Below are positions 27,101 through 38,578 of a DNA stretch of 64,000 nt, one piece after another. Every line of letters begins with the position of its first letter. The first letter of the stretch is position 1. The DNA is taken from contig OX579638.1 in assembly GCA_951230915.1 (NCBI GenBank), positions 25,252,696 to 25,316,695 of the forward strand, in the 5' to 3' direction. A program made the translations under genes and the position numbers. Source of the DNA: Antitrichia curtipendula. Its lineage: Eukaryota; Streptophyta; Bryopsida; Hypnales; Leucodontaceae. The notes beneath the pieces are model-generated. The model saw nothing but the letters and a program-made list of their open reading frames with translations, searched no databases and was not told the DNA's origin.

Positions 27101-27670
27101 CTGCACCTCGTTCTGACCCGGAAAGAGATCCAGGAGGACTGGTTGAATATCACAGGCCACAAGTACGCCGGCAAACCTCGGAAGTCCACACTTGTGAGCC
27201 GGGTACGTTTTGGGATCTCCGGTAATGAGTAGTTTTCTTGTCCGTGGACTTGTATGAAGAATGTGTGGATCGTTTCTTGTGGATGTGCCCGGGTTTGAAC
27301 TTCGTTTGTTGTAATCGACGTGCGGAAGAAGGCAGTTCTGAGGAGCATTTGTGTGCCTATCTTGCAGGGTCTGGGTTTGTGTACAGCTTTGACATGCCCG
27401 TCTTCGATTCGCTATCTGAATGAACCCCAATGTAGGTTTTCTTGAACTCCCTTCGTGGTTTGGGGTTTCGAGTTTGTGTGAGGTGCAGTGGATGCGTTGA
27501 TTTCTGGGAGCGCCGTGGTCTTGTTTTGCACCTGCTGGTTTTTTGGCCTCCTTTTTCTGTGTTTCTTGAATTGTGTGTTGTGTGTTGTGAAGCGTGTTTT
27601 TGAGTTGAGTTGAATTTTGCAGGACAATGTGCACCTGAGTTTTCCTTTCTTGAGAACCTTCCGACGATGA
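24148..27670 (+). CDS. DUF1639-like protein, right copy of a head-to-head pair
   Basis: Exons 24148-24171, 24727-24863, 25418-25876, 26959-27202, 27623-27670; 303 residues, all phases compatible. The acceptor of exon 3 (tccttcttttcag) and that of exon 5 (gaattttgcag) are strong; the acceptor of exon 4 (gggtgcag) lacks a clear pyrimidine tract and was chosen because its phase fits. The core LTRKEIQEDWLNITG is at about 259-273, with Ala at 277 where the left copy has Thr. The leader upstream is rich in CT, as in many plant 5' UTRs. Function is unknown. Assignment to DUF1639 rests on motif memory, not on a search. An alternative upstream frame starting MPRLSGG ends in the wrong phase for exon 2, so I did not use it. 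Confidence 0.6.
25877..26958 (+). other. intron 3 of the right DUF1639-like gene, diverged from its partner
   Basis: 1082 bp. From about 26759 to the acceptor it is nearly identical to the left copy; before that it aligns only in short patches. The divergence starts right at the exon 3 donor (gtagtgc here, gtattgt in the left copy). No nested gene recognised. Confidence 0.7.
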
Positions 27671-28295
27671 ACGTTTCGACCGAGCCAGCCAGCGAGCCAG
27701 CGAGCGAGCGCTGATTGCAGGCGCCGTGAACGCGTCTAAGGGTTTGTCGAGCTCGAACGGGGTGAAGAGCTCCAACCTACTTCGGGATCTGATAGGATAG
27801 CAGATTCGTGATGGCTTGATTCTTTTGGCTAGCACATTGTTAGAGCCTCCAGTATTGCGAGCGGGATGATTTTGTACCATAGTATTGAATAATAGTGGTT
27901 TCTGAGTCCAGTAGGTTGGAGCCTGGTCTCCCACGAAGTAGGCCTGTTTTCCATGTTGCTAGCTTTCGCTGGAGTGCCTCTGGTGGTCATATTTTCCGAA
28001 AGGACTGCAGCTGCCTCGATACGTTTCCTCCCTCGTTTTCTTTTCCGTCGTTGCTGACGTGCGAGAAGAGAGAAGTGGTGGCAGAAGGTGGCCCAATGTG
28101 GCGATTCCGTGTCTGTGTATCTATATTACGGTTCAGGTTGCTGTCAGCTTTGATCTTTTTTTGGGTCTGAGCTCGTGGCATGACAGCATGGTGCATGAGG
28201 AAGGCTCATCATCTGAATGTTGAGCAATTTGAAGGAGTTCCTGGTCACCAAAACATTTTTTTATTACAGGGAACTCCGGCATCTCTCATGGAGAA

Positions 28296-29528
28296 AAGAT
28301 GTAAGCAATTTGTTGTCTCTGGAACACATTTGATGAGGGATTTGAGCATTGAGTGTGATGCTGGATTGCATGATTCTGTGCTGGATGTGGAAGAGAATTT
28401 GTTGTGCTTGTAGATGTTGTGCTGTTATTTGTGGACTGGAGATGCTCTAAAGAATTCTTGACCCTGGACCGAATCTTTGGAAGCTTGACTGCAACGGAAG
28501 CAGCATGGGCAGTGAAACTCGAGGAAGTTTGAGCAGTCTCTGCTTCGAGATGTGAGCCAGTGCTGCCTTTGTTTTCATTATCCCTTTAACCGCAAAAGGA
28601 GGCCGCATCCCAAAAGTGGATGTCCTTTGGTCGAAGATGATTGCAACTTTCAAAGTATTCTTTTGCATTTGACTCAAACTCAGAAAATGAAGTCTATTAA
28701 GTTATACTTCTACTCCATTTAAAAAGTTAAAAAAAAAACCCAAGATTTAATGAGTTATTGCAACTGGAAGTTCCATGTGTTAAAATCCAAAAAACAATAT
28801 TTATATGGTATGTATTTTATTCTTATTTTCCTCTTTAAATCTGATTTTGAAGTTTAAATTAGCCAACATTGTTTATCAATCTAACCTTCAGTTTTGGTCA
28901 CAATCCCAAATTATTCTAATAAATACTTATATTGATATACTTTCATATACAAATTATTGTTTAGAAAATCAAAATGATTTTGATCTTTCCATCAAAATTT
29001 CTCAAATGTAGAAATTGTTAATTCAAATATGAAAATTGTCATAATTTTATCAATTAATTTTTTGAAGGTTGAATTAATCTTGATAGTAATAATTTGATTG
29101 AAGGTTATCATGAACAATGTTATAGGTGTAAAAAAAGAATAACTACTTAATAAAATTCACAATATTCTTTATGGCTACTATAATTTGTTGGAGAAGTTTT
29201 TAATTCATAGGATTGTTTTTGTTTTATTTACCAATTTATTCACACTTAATATTATAAAATTTAAATTTGTTATAGTTTATTACAAAACTAATAGAAATTT
29301 ATACACTAATAGATAATATATAGTCTTGTGTAACAAAAATATTACATTGAAATTCAAATATTATTTAAAAGGCTAAATTGAATTTAGAAAATGAAGTTTG
29401 ACTATACAACCATAAAAGTCTAAAATCAACGACATTAACATGTGAGCCTAGAAGTGCAAGCCTTGAGCTTAGGTGTAAGTAGGTATTCTACAGCTATTGA
29501 AGGTGCCTATAACATACGTACCTATAAC
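28296..29528. other. gene-free AT-rich DNA right of the inverted repeat
   Basis: No gene seen. A MITE-like terminus (GGAGATGCTC followed by TAA) occurs near 28438-28452 without an identified partner end. From about 28690 the DNA is strongly AT-rich. Confidence 0.5.
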
Positions 29529-29532
29529 TTAA

Positions 29533-30109
29533 CCCCTAAAGCCCCGAGGGTGTTTTTTGCCAAAAATCACTCAAAACTACCACTTTTGTTGTATTCACTT
29601 AAGGAAAACAATTTTTTTGTTTTTTTGGGAATTTAACTGTAGGATCTTGTATTTAACTTGTCTGAGATCATGTAGTAAAAATTTCATCAAATTTAACCGT
29701 ACGGATTGGAAGATATTAGCATTCAAAGTTGAACAAAAAGTTTTTTTCAAGATGATGCTTAAATTGCCCAAAAAACTAAGATTGTCCATAACTTTCTCAT
29801 CCCTTGTCCAAATAGGATTAATCAAAGCTTCACGTATAGGTAAAAACATAATCTTTTAGGAAAAAAAATTTTAAAAAATTATTTTGACTTTTGTAATTTT
29901 TTTTGGGCTGCCTACCAATCTCCATTTCTTGCTCATTGTGCCATAACTGTTTCATCCGGCATCCGATTGAAACAAAAATTATATATCCACAAATCTCTTG
30001 CAAAGCTACACAACCTCAAAAAATCTCAAAAATTTCACTTCAAATTGAGACAATAGAAACCTACCCGGACCCAAATTATCCCTCGAGGGGACAAGTGGGG
30101 CTTTAGGAG
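29533..30109. mobile_element. TTAA-flanked inverted-repeat element (piggyBac-like, non-autonomous)
   Basis: The left end is CCCCTAAAGCCCC and the right end, inverted, is CTCCTAAAGCCCC. TTAA lies directly outside both (29529-29532 and 30110-30113). 577 bp, no transposase. The inside shares phrases with 57.4-58.25 kb (for example CCATAACTTTCTCATC and GTCCAAATAG), which suggests one family. It interrupts a short repeated sequence: GAAGGTGCCTATAACATA before the element and GAAGGTGCTTATAACATA after it. Confidence 0.55.
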
Positions 30110-30113
30110 TTAA

Positions 30114-32690
30114 GTACCCTATAACTATGGAAGGTGCTTATAACATAGACATCTAGGATATAAATATCCTATAACCATGGAAGATACTTAGAATACAGGA
30201 ACCTAGGCTTCTAGACTCACATGCTAGCAAGTAGCAACCGTGAGTATAGAATTAGTTAGTTAAGGTTTAAGTACAAAATATTCATGATTTTATAAATCAA
30301 TGACCATTCTGACTTATTACATTGTAGAAATTGTAATAAAAATGTAGAAAAATCTTTGTGTCAGTAGGTTAGTGAATATAATTGCATATATTTGAGAAAA
30401 AAAATAGACCTAATAAAAAATTTCATTAACTTTTTTCATAACAACTGAAATATTGAAAAGAATGTGAGTCCAATATGAAATTCTTTGTCTTTAAATGGTT
30501 AAGTTTCATTCGTGTTTATAAACCAAATTAATCCAAGAAGCTATGAATTACCCCATTTTGTTTTGAATGCAAAATATTAGAGTAAGCATCAGTTTGATGT
30601 GATTTTGGGATTAAGCTTATTACGTACATTAGCTAGTGTTGTTGATTTTTTAGAAGAAATTCAATAATTAATTGATTGTCATGCTTCCTAGATCCATTTT
30701 TAATTATGCTCCTAAACCTTTTTTGCATGACCATCCTAAAAAATTATTTATAATTTTATAATAAAATAATAAGATGCCACTTTAGGATAAGATGCTATTC
30801 TATAGTAAAATGCTATAGTTTCTTCCAAAAGCTTAATTTTATAATTGAAATTTCCACTTGATAATTGATGGCTAGAATTACTACTGGACTCTTTTGAGTG
30901 GGTAGTAAGGGATCAATTTACTACCCACTCAATCTTATTTAATTAATTACCTTCTAGTGAATTGTATTTTTTCACTACAACCTGTTCCATCCTTGTAACC
31001 ATGTATGTATATTTTTGTAACAATGTTTAAGTATAATCAATATGGGACAATTGACTTGTAATCGTATCCATGTTGTATGTTGTACTATATGTCAAAGTTT
31101 TTTTGTTTTTTGTTTTTTATTTATTTTCGGAGGTAGGTGGGTGAATTGCAAGATTAAACTTCAATGAATGTATTTATTTTTGTCTTCATTTTGGGGGAGG
31201 AGAAAATTAATAAGTTGGATTTGCTTGATTATTCTTAGTGAATAGTTGAGAACATCCTAAATCTTGAACTTGCTTGAAGAAAACATCAAGAGTTGTTGAA
31301 TAATGTGAAAGGTTTGGCTACTCTTCAAAATTTGGAGGAAAACCCTAAATAATCATAGGCAATTATGAATATTAGTGTAAAGTATTGCAAAACAACCTAA
31401 AAGTCAACCCCAAAACATTGACAAATTTTGGATGAAAAGTGCATAAGTAATGCTTGGACTTGACTTTATATTCTCTATGCTAAGCTAAATCAATAATTTT
31501 TTGGAGGTAGGATAACCCTTCAATTAACACAATTTCTTTTGCAATGAATATTGTTGTATAATAAATAGTGGAGATTTTTTTGCTTTTGTATATTAGGGTC
31601 ACTTTTTCACCAGAAGGTAAAAAATATATTACTTAGGAAGTAAAGATTTTAAATTCAATGTAAGTGTTGCAACATAAAGGAATGTTTTCATCAAAATCTG
31701 ATGTAGCTCATTTCATGGCATGTGGTTACATCTATCACTTTTGATGATTATATATTGCCCTCACAGAATAATCTACAAAATGATTCTAAGTTGAAAAGAA
31801 ATAGTAAAGTCCATGGCCCCATATGGGACAGATAGAGTCTTTTAGTTTCTTACTTCCTTCTTAAAGGTAGTATTTCTCTCTTTTTAAAAACGAACTCAAT
31901 TCTCAGTGACAAGGCAAATATAACCTTCAAAGAAGAGTAAATATGTATGGAATGTTTATTCATCTACTAAGTCATATTTTAAATTCCAATTGCCTTGATA
32001 ATAGGTACTCATGTAAAAAATTATTCAAATTTTTGAACCAAGAGGTGCATTTTGTGTTCTTGTGTTTAATCATCCATCAAACACTTATTGTCCTCTAGGT
32101 CCTTCCACGATCACATATGATGTTGTAATTTTTATCCTACTTTTTCATTACCATTGATGTTAATGCACCTTGAAGAGACAAAAGCCTACCCAAAATGCAA
32201 TAAATTTTTTAGTCAACATAATCAATAGATAGTAAAATCTAGATAAAAATATTCATTAAATAGTAAACACTTTTAGCATTATTTAAATCAATTAGTATAG
32301 TTAACACTAAATTTTGTTATTAACGTAGTTCTATTCATGGTGAAGAATCTTCACAAATAGCATTGGAAAGAAAATTTCCCTTGTATAGACAAATAGAACC
32401 ATAGGTAAGTTTATTTTGTAACAATAATAATGTATGTATTATGACATATCAAGTGTACTATGCACTACAATATCATTGAAACTCATTCTTTCTATATTAG
32501 AAAAATTGTACAAAATGCCCTTTGGCAGAAAGGTACAATGCGTTTATTAGCCATTTGGTTACAACCAAAAGATATTGGCTATTTTTTGTGAAGGAAATTT
32601 TCATTTTTGTCAATCCAAATAGCTAGATTATAGATTATTGTTTTTTAAAGACCAATAGGCAAAGTTTACGTAAGTGTCACCTAGTTTTGA
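30114..32690. other. gene-free AT-rich DNA
   Basis: No coding region, RNA gene or defined mobile element recognised. Continuation of the short repeat family beside the preceding element is visible to about 30190. Confidence 0.55.
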
Positions 32691-32697
32691 TATAGAT

Positions 32698-32755
32698 GTC
32701 ACCAAGTATCACATGAGTATCACATGAGTACCACCCAAGTATCACACGAGTATTG
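32698..32755 (+). repeat. short tandem repeat upstream of the PsbP-family gene
   Basis: About four to five imperfect copies of a 15-base unit like GAGTATCACATGAGT, roughly 200 bases upstream of the start codon. It may overlap the promoter; I see no defined regulatory motif in it. Confidence 0.5.
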
Positions 32756-32947
32756 AGGAAATAGCTGGTTACTTATTTTTCTTCTCCCAAATGATAAAAA
32801 TAAAATCACTGGAAAGGACTGAGTTGGGCGCCTTATCCACATCCCACAAAATCCAGCAAATCCGCAACAGTCCCCTTGTTCCGAATAGCCTTCTCCTTCC
32901 CAACACTCGCCCTCCCCTGTTGCAAATTTTCTCCCAAGCTTCCAGCG

Positions 32948-35606
32948 ATGGCGCTTCTCGTGGCAACACCCATGGCGTCGTCGTCGTCTTCTTCTTCCTC
33001 CTTAGCCACTCCCAATCTCACGCGCACCACCTTTACCAGTGTCCCGTCCCTTGGGAAGGTCGCTCTCTGCTCTACTCGGAAGAGTGCTTGCAATGTAACA
33101 TGCTCGGCGTGGACGGAGCCCAAGGGGGATTGGGTGCGGAATGGCGCAGTGGCGATTGGCGCTGCGGCCATGGTGCTTCTGTCCCCTCCCACCCTGGCGC
33201 TGGCGGACGAGAGCGGCGTTGATGGTCCTCCGTTCCAGACGTACTATGGGACTGCCGCCAGTGCTTCCAGTTATGGGGGATATGGCGGCAATGCCAACAA
33301 GAAGGACAGCGCAGAGTACATTTTTGACGTGCCGCAGGTACACCGGCCTTCTTTTCTTGGTTTGGCTTTTGGTTTGGGTGCCGATGGGTTCGGGATTGAG
33401 TGAGTTTTGTTGCTGCGAGATCGGCCGCGTGTGGGATTCGGTTTAGAAATTGAAGTGGTGGTAGCATCAAAGGGTTTGGTATTGAGTGAGCACGGGATCG
33501 TGCGTTTCTTTTGGAATGCATTAGGTCATCTTCACTCACTCAGGAACTCGAGTCTCGCATGGAATTAGAATTCTGGAGTGACGCAATTCGAAGCGCATTG
33601 GGAATCACAGGAGAAAGTTTCGGATAGGGACACTGAATGATTTAGAATGATTTGGAAGTTTTGAAGAGAGTGTGCTTGAATGCGGCGTATTCCGATTATT
33701 CAATATCCGAATTCGGATTGTCTTCTATTTTTTTCTCGTGATTTTCTAATGCACTTCCAATGAAGGTGCTCTCAAGCTCAAATTTCACTTGAGTGTTTAA
33801 AGGGCTGAAGATGCTCTTATGCGGCCTATTCAGCATGATTTAAGGATATAAGGATGTAAAGCAGTAGGACAGGGACACTCAAGATTACTACTTATTAGAT
33901 TGAGAATTTTTTTTTGCTCCAAGACACTAAATGCAGTATTTTGGGAAGTGTTCGCTAATGTTATGAAAGATCAGATCTCTATAGGTAGTTGTCCCAAAAC
34001 TGATACTGAACACTGGGCACTGAACAAATGTTTAAGTGATCTATATCCTCCTAATGTATCCCAGTAATCTACGTCAATACGTACCCATTGTTTAGATTTT
34101 AAAGTTTTGGTCAAGGAGTATATGGTATCCCCACCTCGTGTTGTGCAGGAGACATTGACCTTCTTGAAAGGCAATGTAGAATTATCCTCGACTTGTTCAG
34201 CGACTGGGAAACACTGATGTTTTTAGGTTTCGAGAGTCTATTTTGTCTCGAATTTAGAAATGTAGTAGGGTAGGTCAGCTCACCTGAAGATCATCACTTC
34301 GTCAAGAATACGTTAACTATTTGGATAGTAACGATTGAATCCAGTCCGCTGTTGTGAATCTTCGAGATCTCGAAGTCTACTTATGCAGTTCAATTCTAGG
34401 GTTCACTGCTGACAATTTATCATAGGGTTGAAAAGCAATTGCAGGTTTTTTACTAATTAAGCACAACACGATTCTTCTTTCCCCGAAGTATTAACTCCTC
34501 CTAGAGTTTCAGAATGCGTTTCTGAACTCGCCTTCTTCTGTGGGGTTGCTCTCTCACACCGCTTTTTTAGTAATTCTGTCTAGTTCTGGATGAGGGGAGA
34601 CGCCTTATTGTCGTAAATTTTGCAGCCTAAGTTGTCTTAGACCATAAGGTGTTCTGCCCTGTGGGATATTGGCCACAGTTCTGCGTTAGGCCATCTTCTG
34701 CACTTAACGTGCCTGTCGGGCGTTGAAGCCGGCAGGATTTACGTTTTCGTTAGAAATTCTTTATCCCAAAAAACAGCCACTAGGGGCTCAGAGGTGTCCG
34801 TTTGATTTATTTAGAAACTCCTTAGCCATAAAACAGCCTTTAAAGGTGCTTAATTGTAAGACGTGTGTTTCGCAATAACAATAACAGGCCTTTCTTGATC
34901 AAGACTTGAAATTCTACTTGAAATTCTACTTGTGGGCTAGTATTTTGACGGGAATTTGGGACTTAGAATCCTGCAGAACTCTTGTAAGTGGAAAGTAAGG
35001 AGAGAAATCTCGTGATCAAAGTCACACACCCTATTGGGCTACTGCATTGCGTCGTAGGTCTCATAAGTTCAACAAGTACACTTAATTTCCTGCTGAACAC
35101 TTTGTAGTGCAAAACGAACAGTTTGCGCAGTTTGCTGAACTGTTCATGTGCACGATGCTAAGAAGTGGGATGGTGCGTTTCAGGGATGGAAGGAGCGTCA
35201 GATTTCGAAAGTTGAGAAAGGGACAAATGGAACAGATGCAGAGTTTTACAACCCTAGGAAAAAACAGGAGAAGGTGTATCTGACCTACCTATCTGGCTTT
35301 CGCAAGTTAGGACCCCGAGACAACGTGCTCAACAACCTGGCTCTGTCCGATGTGGAGTTGCAAGACTTTCTGGGATCAGCAGAGGATGTGAAATCAGACA
35401 ACCTGACGCAGGATGGGCAGCTTTACTACATCTTTGAAATCGACAGTCCAGTGGGGCATGAACTGATCAAGGTCACTTGTGCAAAGAACAAGCTGTATTC
35501 CCACTTCGTCAAGGCACCTGCATCAGACTGGGCCCGAGACAAAGATATGTTGAGGAAAGTGCATGATTCTTTCACGACCGTTGGTGACCCTACCCCCGTC
35601 TCATAG
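32948..35606 (+). CDS. thylakoid lumenal PsbP-family protein (19 kDa lumenal protein-like)
   Basis: Two exons, 32948-33337 and 35184-35606, joined in phase 0 to give 270 residues; the intron is 1846 bp. Residues 1 to about 55 are a Ser/Thr-rich chloroplast transit peptide (MALLVATPMASSSSSS). A hydrophobic thylakoid-transfer segment follows and ends in a lumenal cleavage-type site (PPTLALA then DE); I see no twin-arginine pair, which favours the Sec route. The mature part from about residue 118 (SAEYIFDVPQGWKERQISKV) to the end is a PsbP/Mog1-type domain. It closely resembles the plant thylakoid lumenal 19 kDa protein, as I remember that family (KGTNGTDAEFYNP, NLALSDVELQDF, YFEI-type strand, VTCAKNKLYSHFVKAP). 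It belongs to the PsbP-like/PPD group rather than the core oxygen-evolving PsbP. PPD proteins are soluble lumen factors linked to photosystem assembly; the precise job of this member is not settled. The gene is intact. Confidence 0.92.
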
Positions 35607-38214
35607 ACTTTCGCAGGCACACACACTCACACTCTTTTAGTATATCCAGATGAGGCTGTATTTCTAATGTAATCAGTACATGAGTCCAGAGCTGGATGAT
35701 GAGCCTGGAGAGAAGGGGACTGTATAGGGAGATGAAAACACTCTTTGTAGTCTTTCTAGTTAATGTGTACCTTAGCGTCCTTGTTGTCACCTTGTAAGTA
35801 CAGAAAGCAGAATTCAAATTCTCACTTCATTATTCACATGCATCCAACGTCTCGTGGTGTGGGCAGTACCCAGTCATTTCATCTGTGACTTCATCTTCCC
35901 CTGCAGTACACTAGTCTACTCTAGGGTAAGAATTCTTAGAAGGAAATACTCAATGGCGGTTTGGACTTTGAATCCGGAATGGGAAGAGTCGAAGAGTCTT
36001 CGCTTAAAATTATGGTGGAAATTACAGAGACTTAACAGCAGCGACATATAAACAACACTGAAAGGTCGTTTAGTAAGCCCAGGAAGCCAACGCGTGAGCC
36101 CTCTTCTTGATAGGGAAGGACCGTTACTCGTGAAACCCTCAATAGCAACCGCAAAAACCGCAAAAACCGTGAAACCGTGAGGGGGTTTACCGGGTTAAAC
36201 GAAGAACTGCGAGGGTCAGCTGAACGCCATGACCATTCAAACTTCAGAGATCCTTGGAGGAACATGCCCACGAATTATACACTGGCTTGAAAGGATGGTG
36301 GAAATAAATGAAATCAAATGACCTTGGGTTGCAACATCTCAAACCAAAGGAGGAAAAATTAGCTCTGAGAAGAATCAGTTGCAACATAGAGTCTCTTTCT
36401 TCCACAAGTGGCCAGGCCAGGCAGGCATGCAACAGGCCTGAGGAAGCAATGATCACCATCATCACCACCTTTCTTAAGTTTGTGGAGTAGTCGAAGATTT
36501 CACATGCTTTAGCCTCCCTGAATCAGAAAGTAAAGAACACCCACGATTAGCAAAGCGATGAGATGGCCGATGCCTGTGGGGTGAGCCCTACTTAACCGCA
36601 GGGGAGTACATTGTACGAGCCACTGACGCAGGAATTTTTCTGAGGTAAATGAACAAAGATTCACCCAATGAGCTGTCTTTACAAAAGAGAAACATATTTC
36701 AAAGTACTCCAGGCATTGAAGAACTGGAAAAGCAAGCAAGAGGAAGACGATGACACTAGATGTGATACTCGGAGAAGTGTGCTAATCGGTGCAAACATGG
36801 AAGCAAGCTAAGATGAAGAAGAGAGGGAATTTCATTTTCTTGGAACTCGATCAAAGAACTAGAGGACAGACAGAAGCAGGCACAAGAGAGGCGATGGAAA
36901 GGTAAAGCAGGAGACATCAAGATTCGCAAGTTATCAAACTGCACAAAGATGGGGTTATTACATTTGTATGCCGAGTCGGACAATCCCCGATGTGGGATGA
37001 CGCGTCAATCTTCCAAATGGAACTGGAATCTTGTCAAAGCTGAGCTTGGTCATGTAAAAACCTCAACGCTTCTTATCTCCTTCCTGTATCAGCAAATAGT
37101 GCTGAAGCTTATTGCATGGCTGAGTTGCAATGAATCAAGTCAATATAAAACACATGTGGTCCTGATATGGAGTGCATTATGGAGTTTCTTTCAGGGAAGA
37201 AGAGCAACGCATAGAATCCGTGATCCCTTGTTCATATACGGAAAACCCGGTGAGCGAGGTGCTCTCGGCGTCAAAGAAGGTGCGTGACCTAAGACGACCC
37301 TGTACTGCCAACCCCTTATCTGTGATCTGGTGTCACTGCAAATATTTTCATCACATGAATAAACTGCTTCAAAGAAAGACGAGAAATATTTTCTGAGGCA
37401 TGTTACTCACCTTAACCTGGTCATGTGGACAGTGATAGTGCACATCGAAACAGTTCCATCATCTCAGGAGGAACGCTATGGTCCTGATTTCAAGAAAATG
37501 AACAAGGCAGCTGCTATTCAGTGAGTTTACCACCAGGGCCTTTTCTCAGGGACTTATCATTATCATTATCCGGTTACGTGGTACAGTATCTATGTTTCAA
37601 AGGCACGAGTGATGTGCTGGTGAAACTCACTGTTTGGTGTGAATCTGCAGCCATTATTGTAGAGCAAATGAGCAAAGGGCTGCCCGGGAGCGATTTTACT
37701 TCCATCTCCAACGCAAGCACACCCTTGTAATAGAGACAAAGCTCCATACCTCGTGATGATTCGTCTTGCTCTGGAATAGAAAAAACGTCATTAGTATTAT
37801 GAAATATCTGATGTGCTGATTCCGGGTATCAGTCTGAACTGACTGGAAGACTAAGAGCATGATGAAAACTTGAGAGCAATGAGTGACCTTGATTTTGATA
37901 CATTGTGCAGAACACGAAGTCTAAACTCCCCTCGGACAAGAACCCTAACCATAGATACGGGCTATCAATACCAGGGTAACAACTCTCTCCACTCATCCAA
38001 GAAAAAATTGCATGAATAAGGTGCTTCAGTGACGAACCCTAATTTCTCATACTACGTACACTTTGAGCTCTACTTTCTAGTCCAAAACTTGTAACAGTTG
38101 CTTTTCAACCACAGCATTCGTCTTGAAAACCTTGCAAGGACAACAAGAATAAGCTCCAGTTGATTTTCAACCACAGCATTACATAAAAAATTGAATCGGT
38201 GCTGTGGTTCGCAG
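35607..38214. other. 3' flank and unassigned stretch
   Basis: The first few hundred bases should be the 3' UTR of the PsbP-family gene. The rest is of mixed composition and may hold 5' exons or the leader of the gene ending at 38578, but I could not build a phase-compatible upstream exon. One candidate starts with an ATG near 37886 and stays open for about 48 codons. A 17-base sequence (TTTTCAACCACAGCATT) occurs twice, at about 38103 and 38167. Confidence 0.4.
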
Positions 38215-38578
38215 AGACGGGAATTTCAATGCGATAATAGGAGGTGCATACCAAGATGCCTGGATTGACATGAACGAGTACTTCAAATCGAAGTATCCCG
38301 ACCGCTACACCGAACCGCCAGCACGAATGGAGGTGATCACCAACAAAGCCACCGATCTTCTCCACCAAGTCATCCGAAACCGATTGGAGCCGCCCCCTTC
38401 CAAGCCAATGTTCATGCTGTCCCGATTCAAAAACGTGGCCAAGAAAGTCAACACAGAGAACAAGACTCCGTTGAAGCGTCAGGGCCCCTATCACAAATTC
38501 TACGGCATCAAAGGAGCGAACAAAGAATACTACTGTGAAAAAGGCATTCCCAAGACAAAGAAGAAGAACCTGAATTGA
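38215..38578 (+). CDS. terminal exon of an unrecognised small basic protein
   Basis: An open frame of about 120 codons to a TGA stop, preceded by an acceptor (gtggttcgcag). The only upstream in-frame start-like codon is GTG at 38204, just after a stop at 38192, so the true N-terminus must come from an upstream exon or from the ATG at 38270. The protein has a strong coding look: DAWIDMNEYFKSKYPDRY, then EPPARMEVITNKATDLLHQ, then PMFMLSRFKNVAKKVNT, a GPYHKFYG segment and a Lys-rich end (PKTKKKNLN). I do not recognise the family. The segment from PMFML to VNT resembles phrases in small axonemal proteins of motile cilia. That would fit a plant with swimming sperm, but this is a guess from style only. 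Confidence 0.6.

Larger units (their letters stand above)
23255..28295 (-). repeat. right arm of large inverted repeat
   Basis: Reverse-complement partner of 12745-17745. Identity is near complete from about 24000 to 25876 and from about 26759 to 28241, low within 25877-26758, and moderate to weak from 24000 back to 23255. It carries a complete five-exon gene on the plus strand. A GTTTC pentamer run in the leader (about 23908-23925) is shorter than in the left arm (about 16941-16970). Confidence 0.9.

Noticed and set aside
27238..27423. Open frame with VDRFLWMCPGL as a possible last exon resembling the DUF1639 LFPGLW end.
   Set aside because: It has no good acceptor and its phase does not match exon 4. 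The exon at 27623 has a strong acceptor and correct phase.
38204..38206. GTG as a start codon for the small basic protein.
   Set aside because: GTG is not a normal start in plant nuclear genes, and a splice acceptor lies a few bases later.
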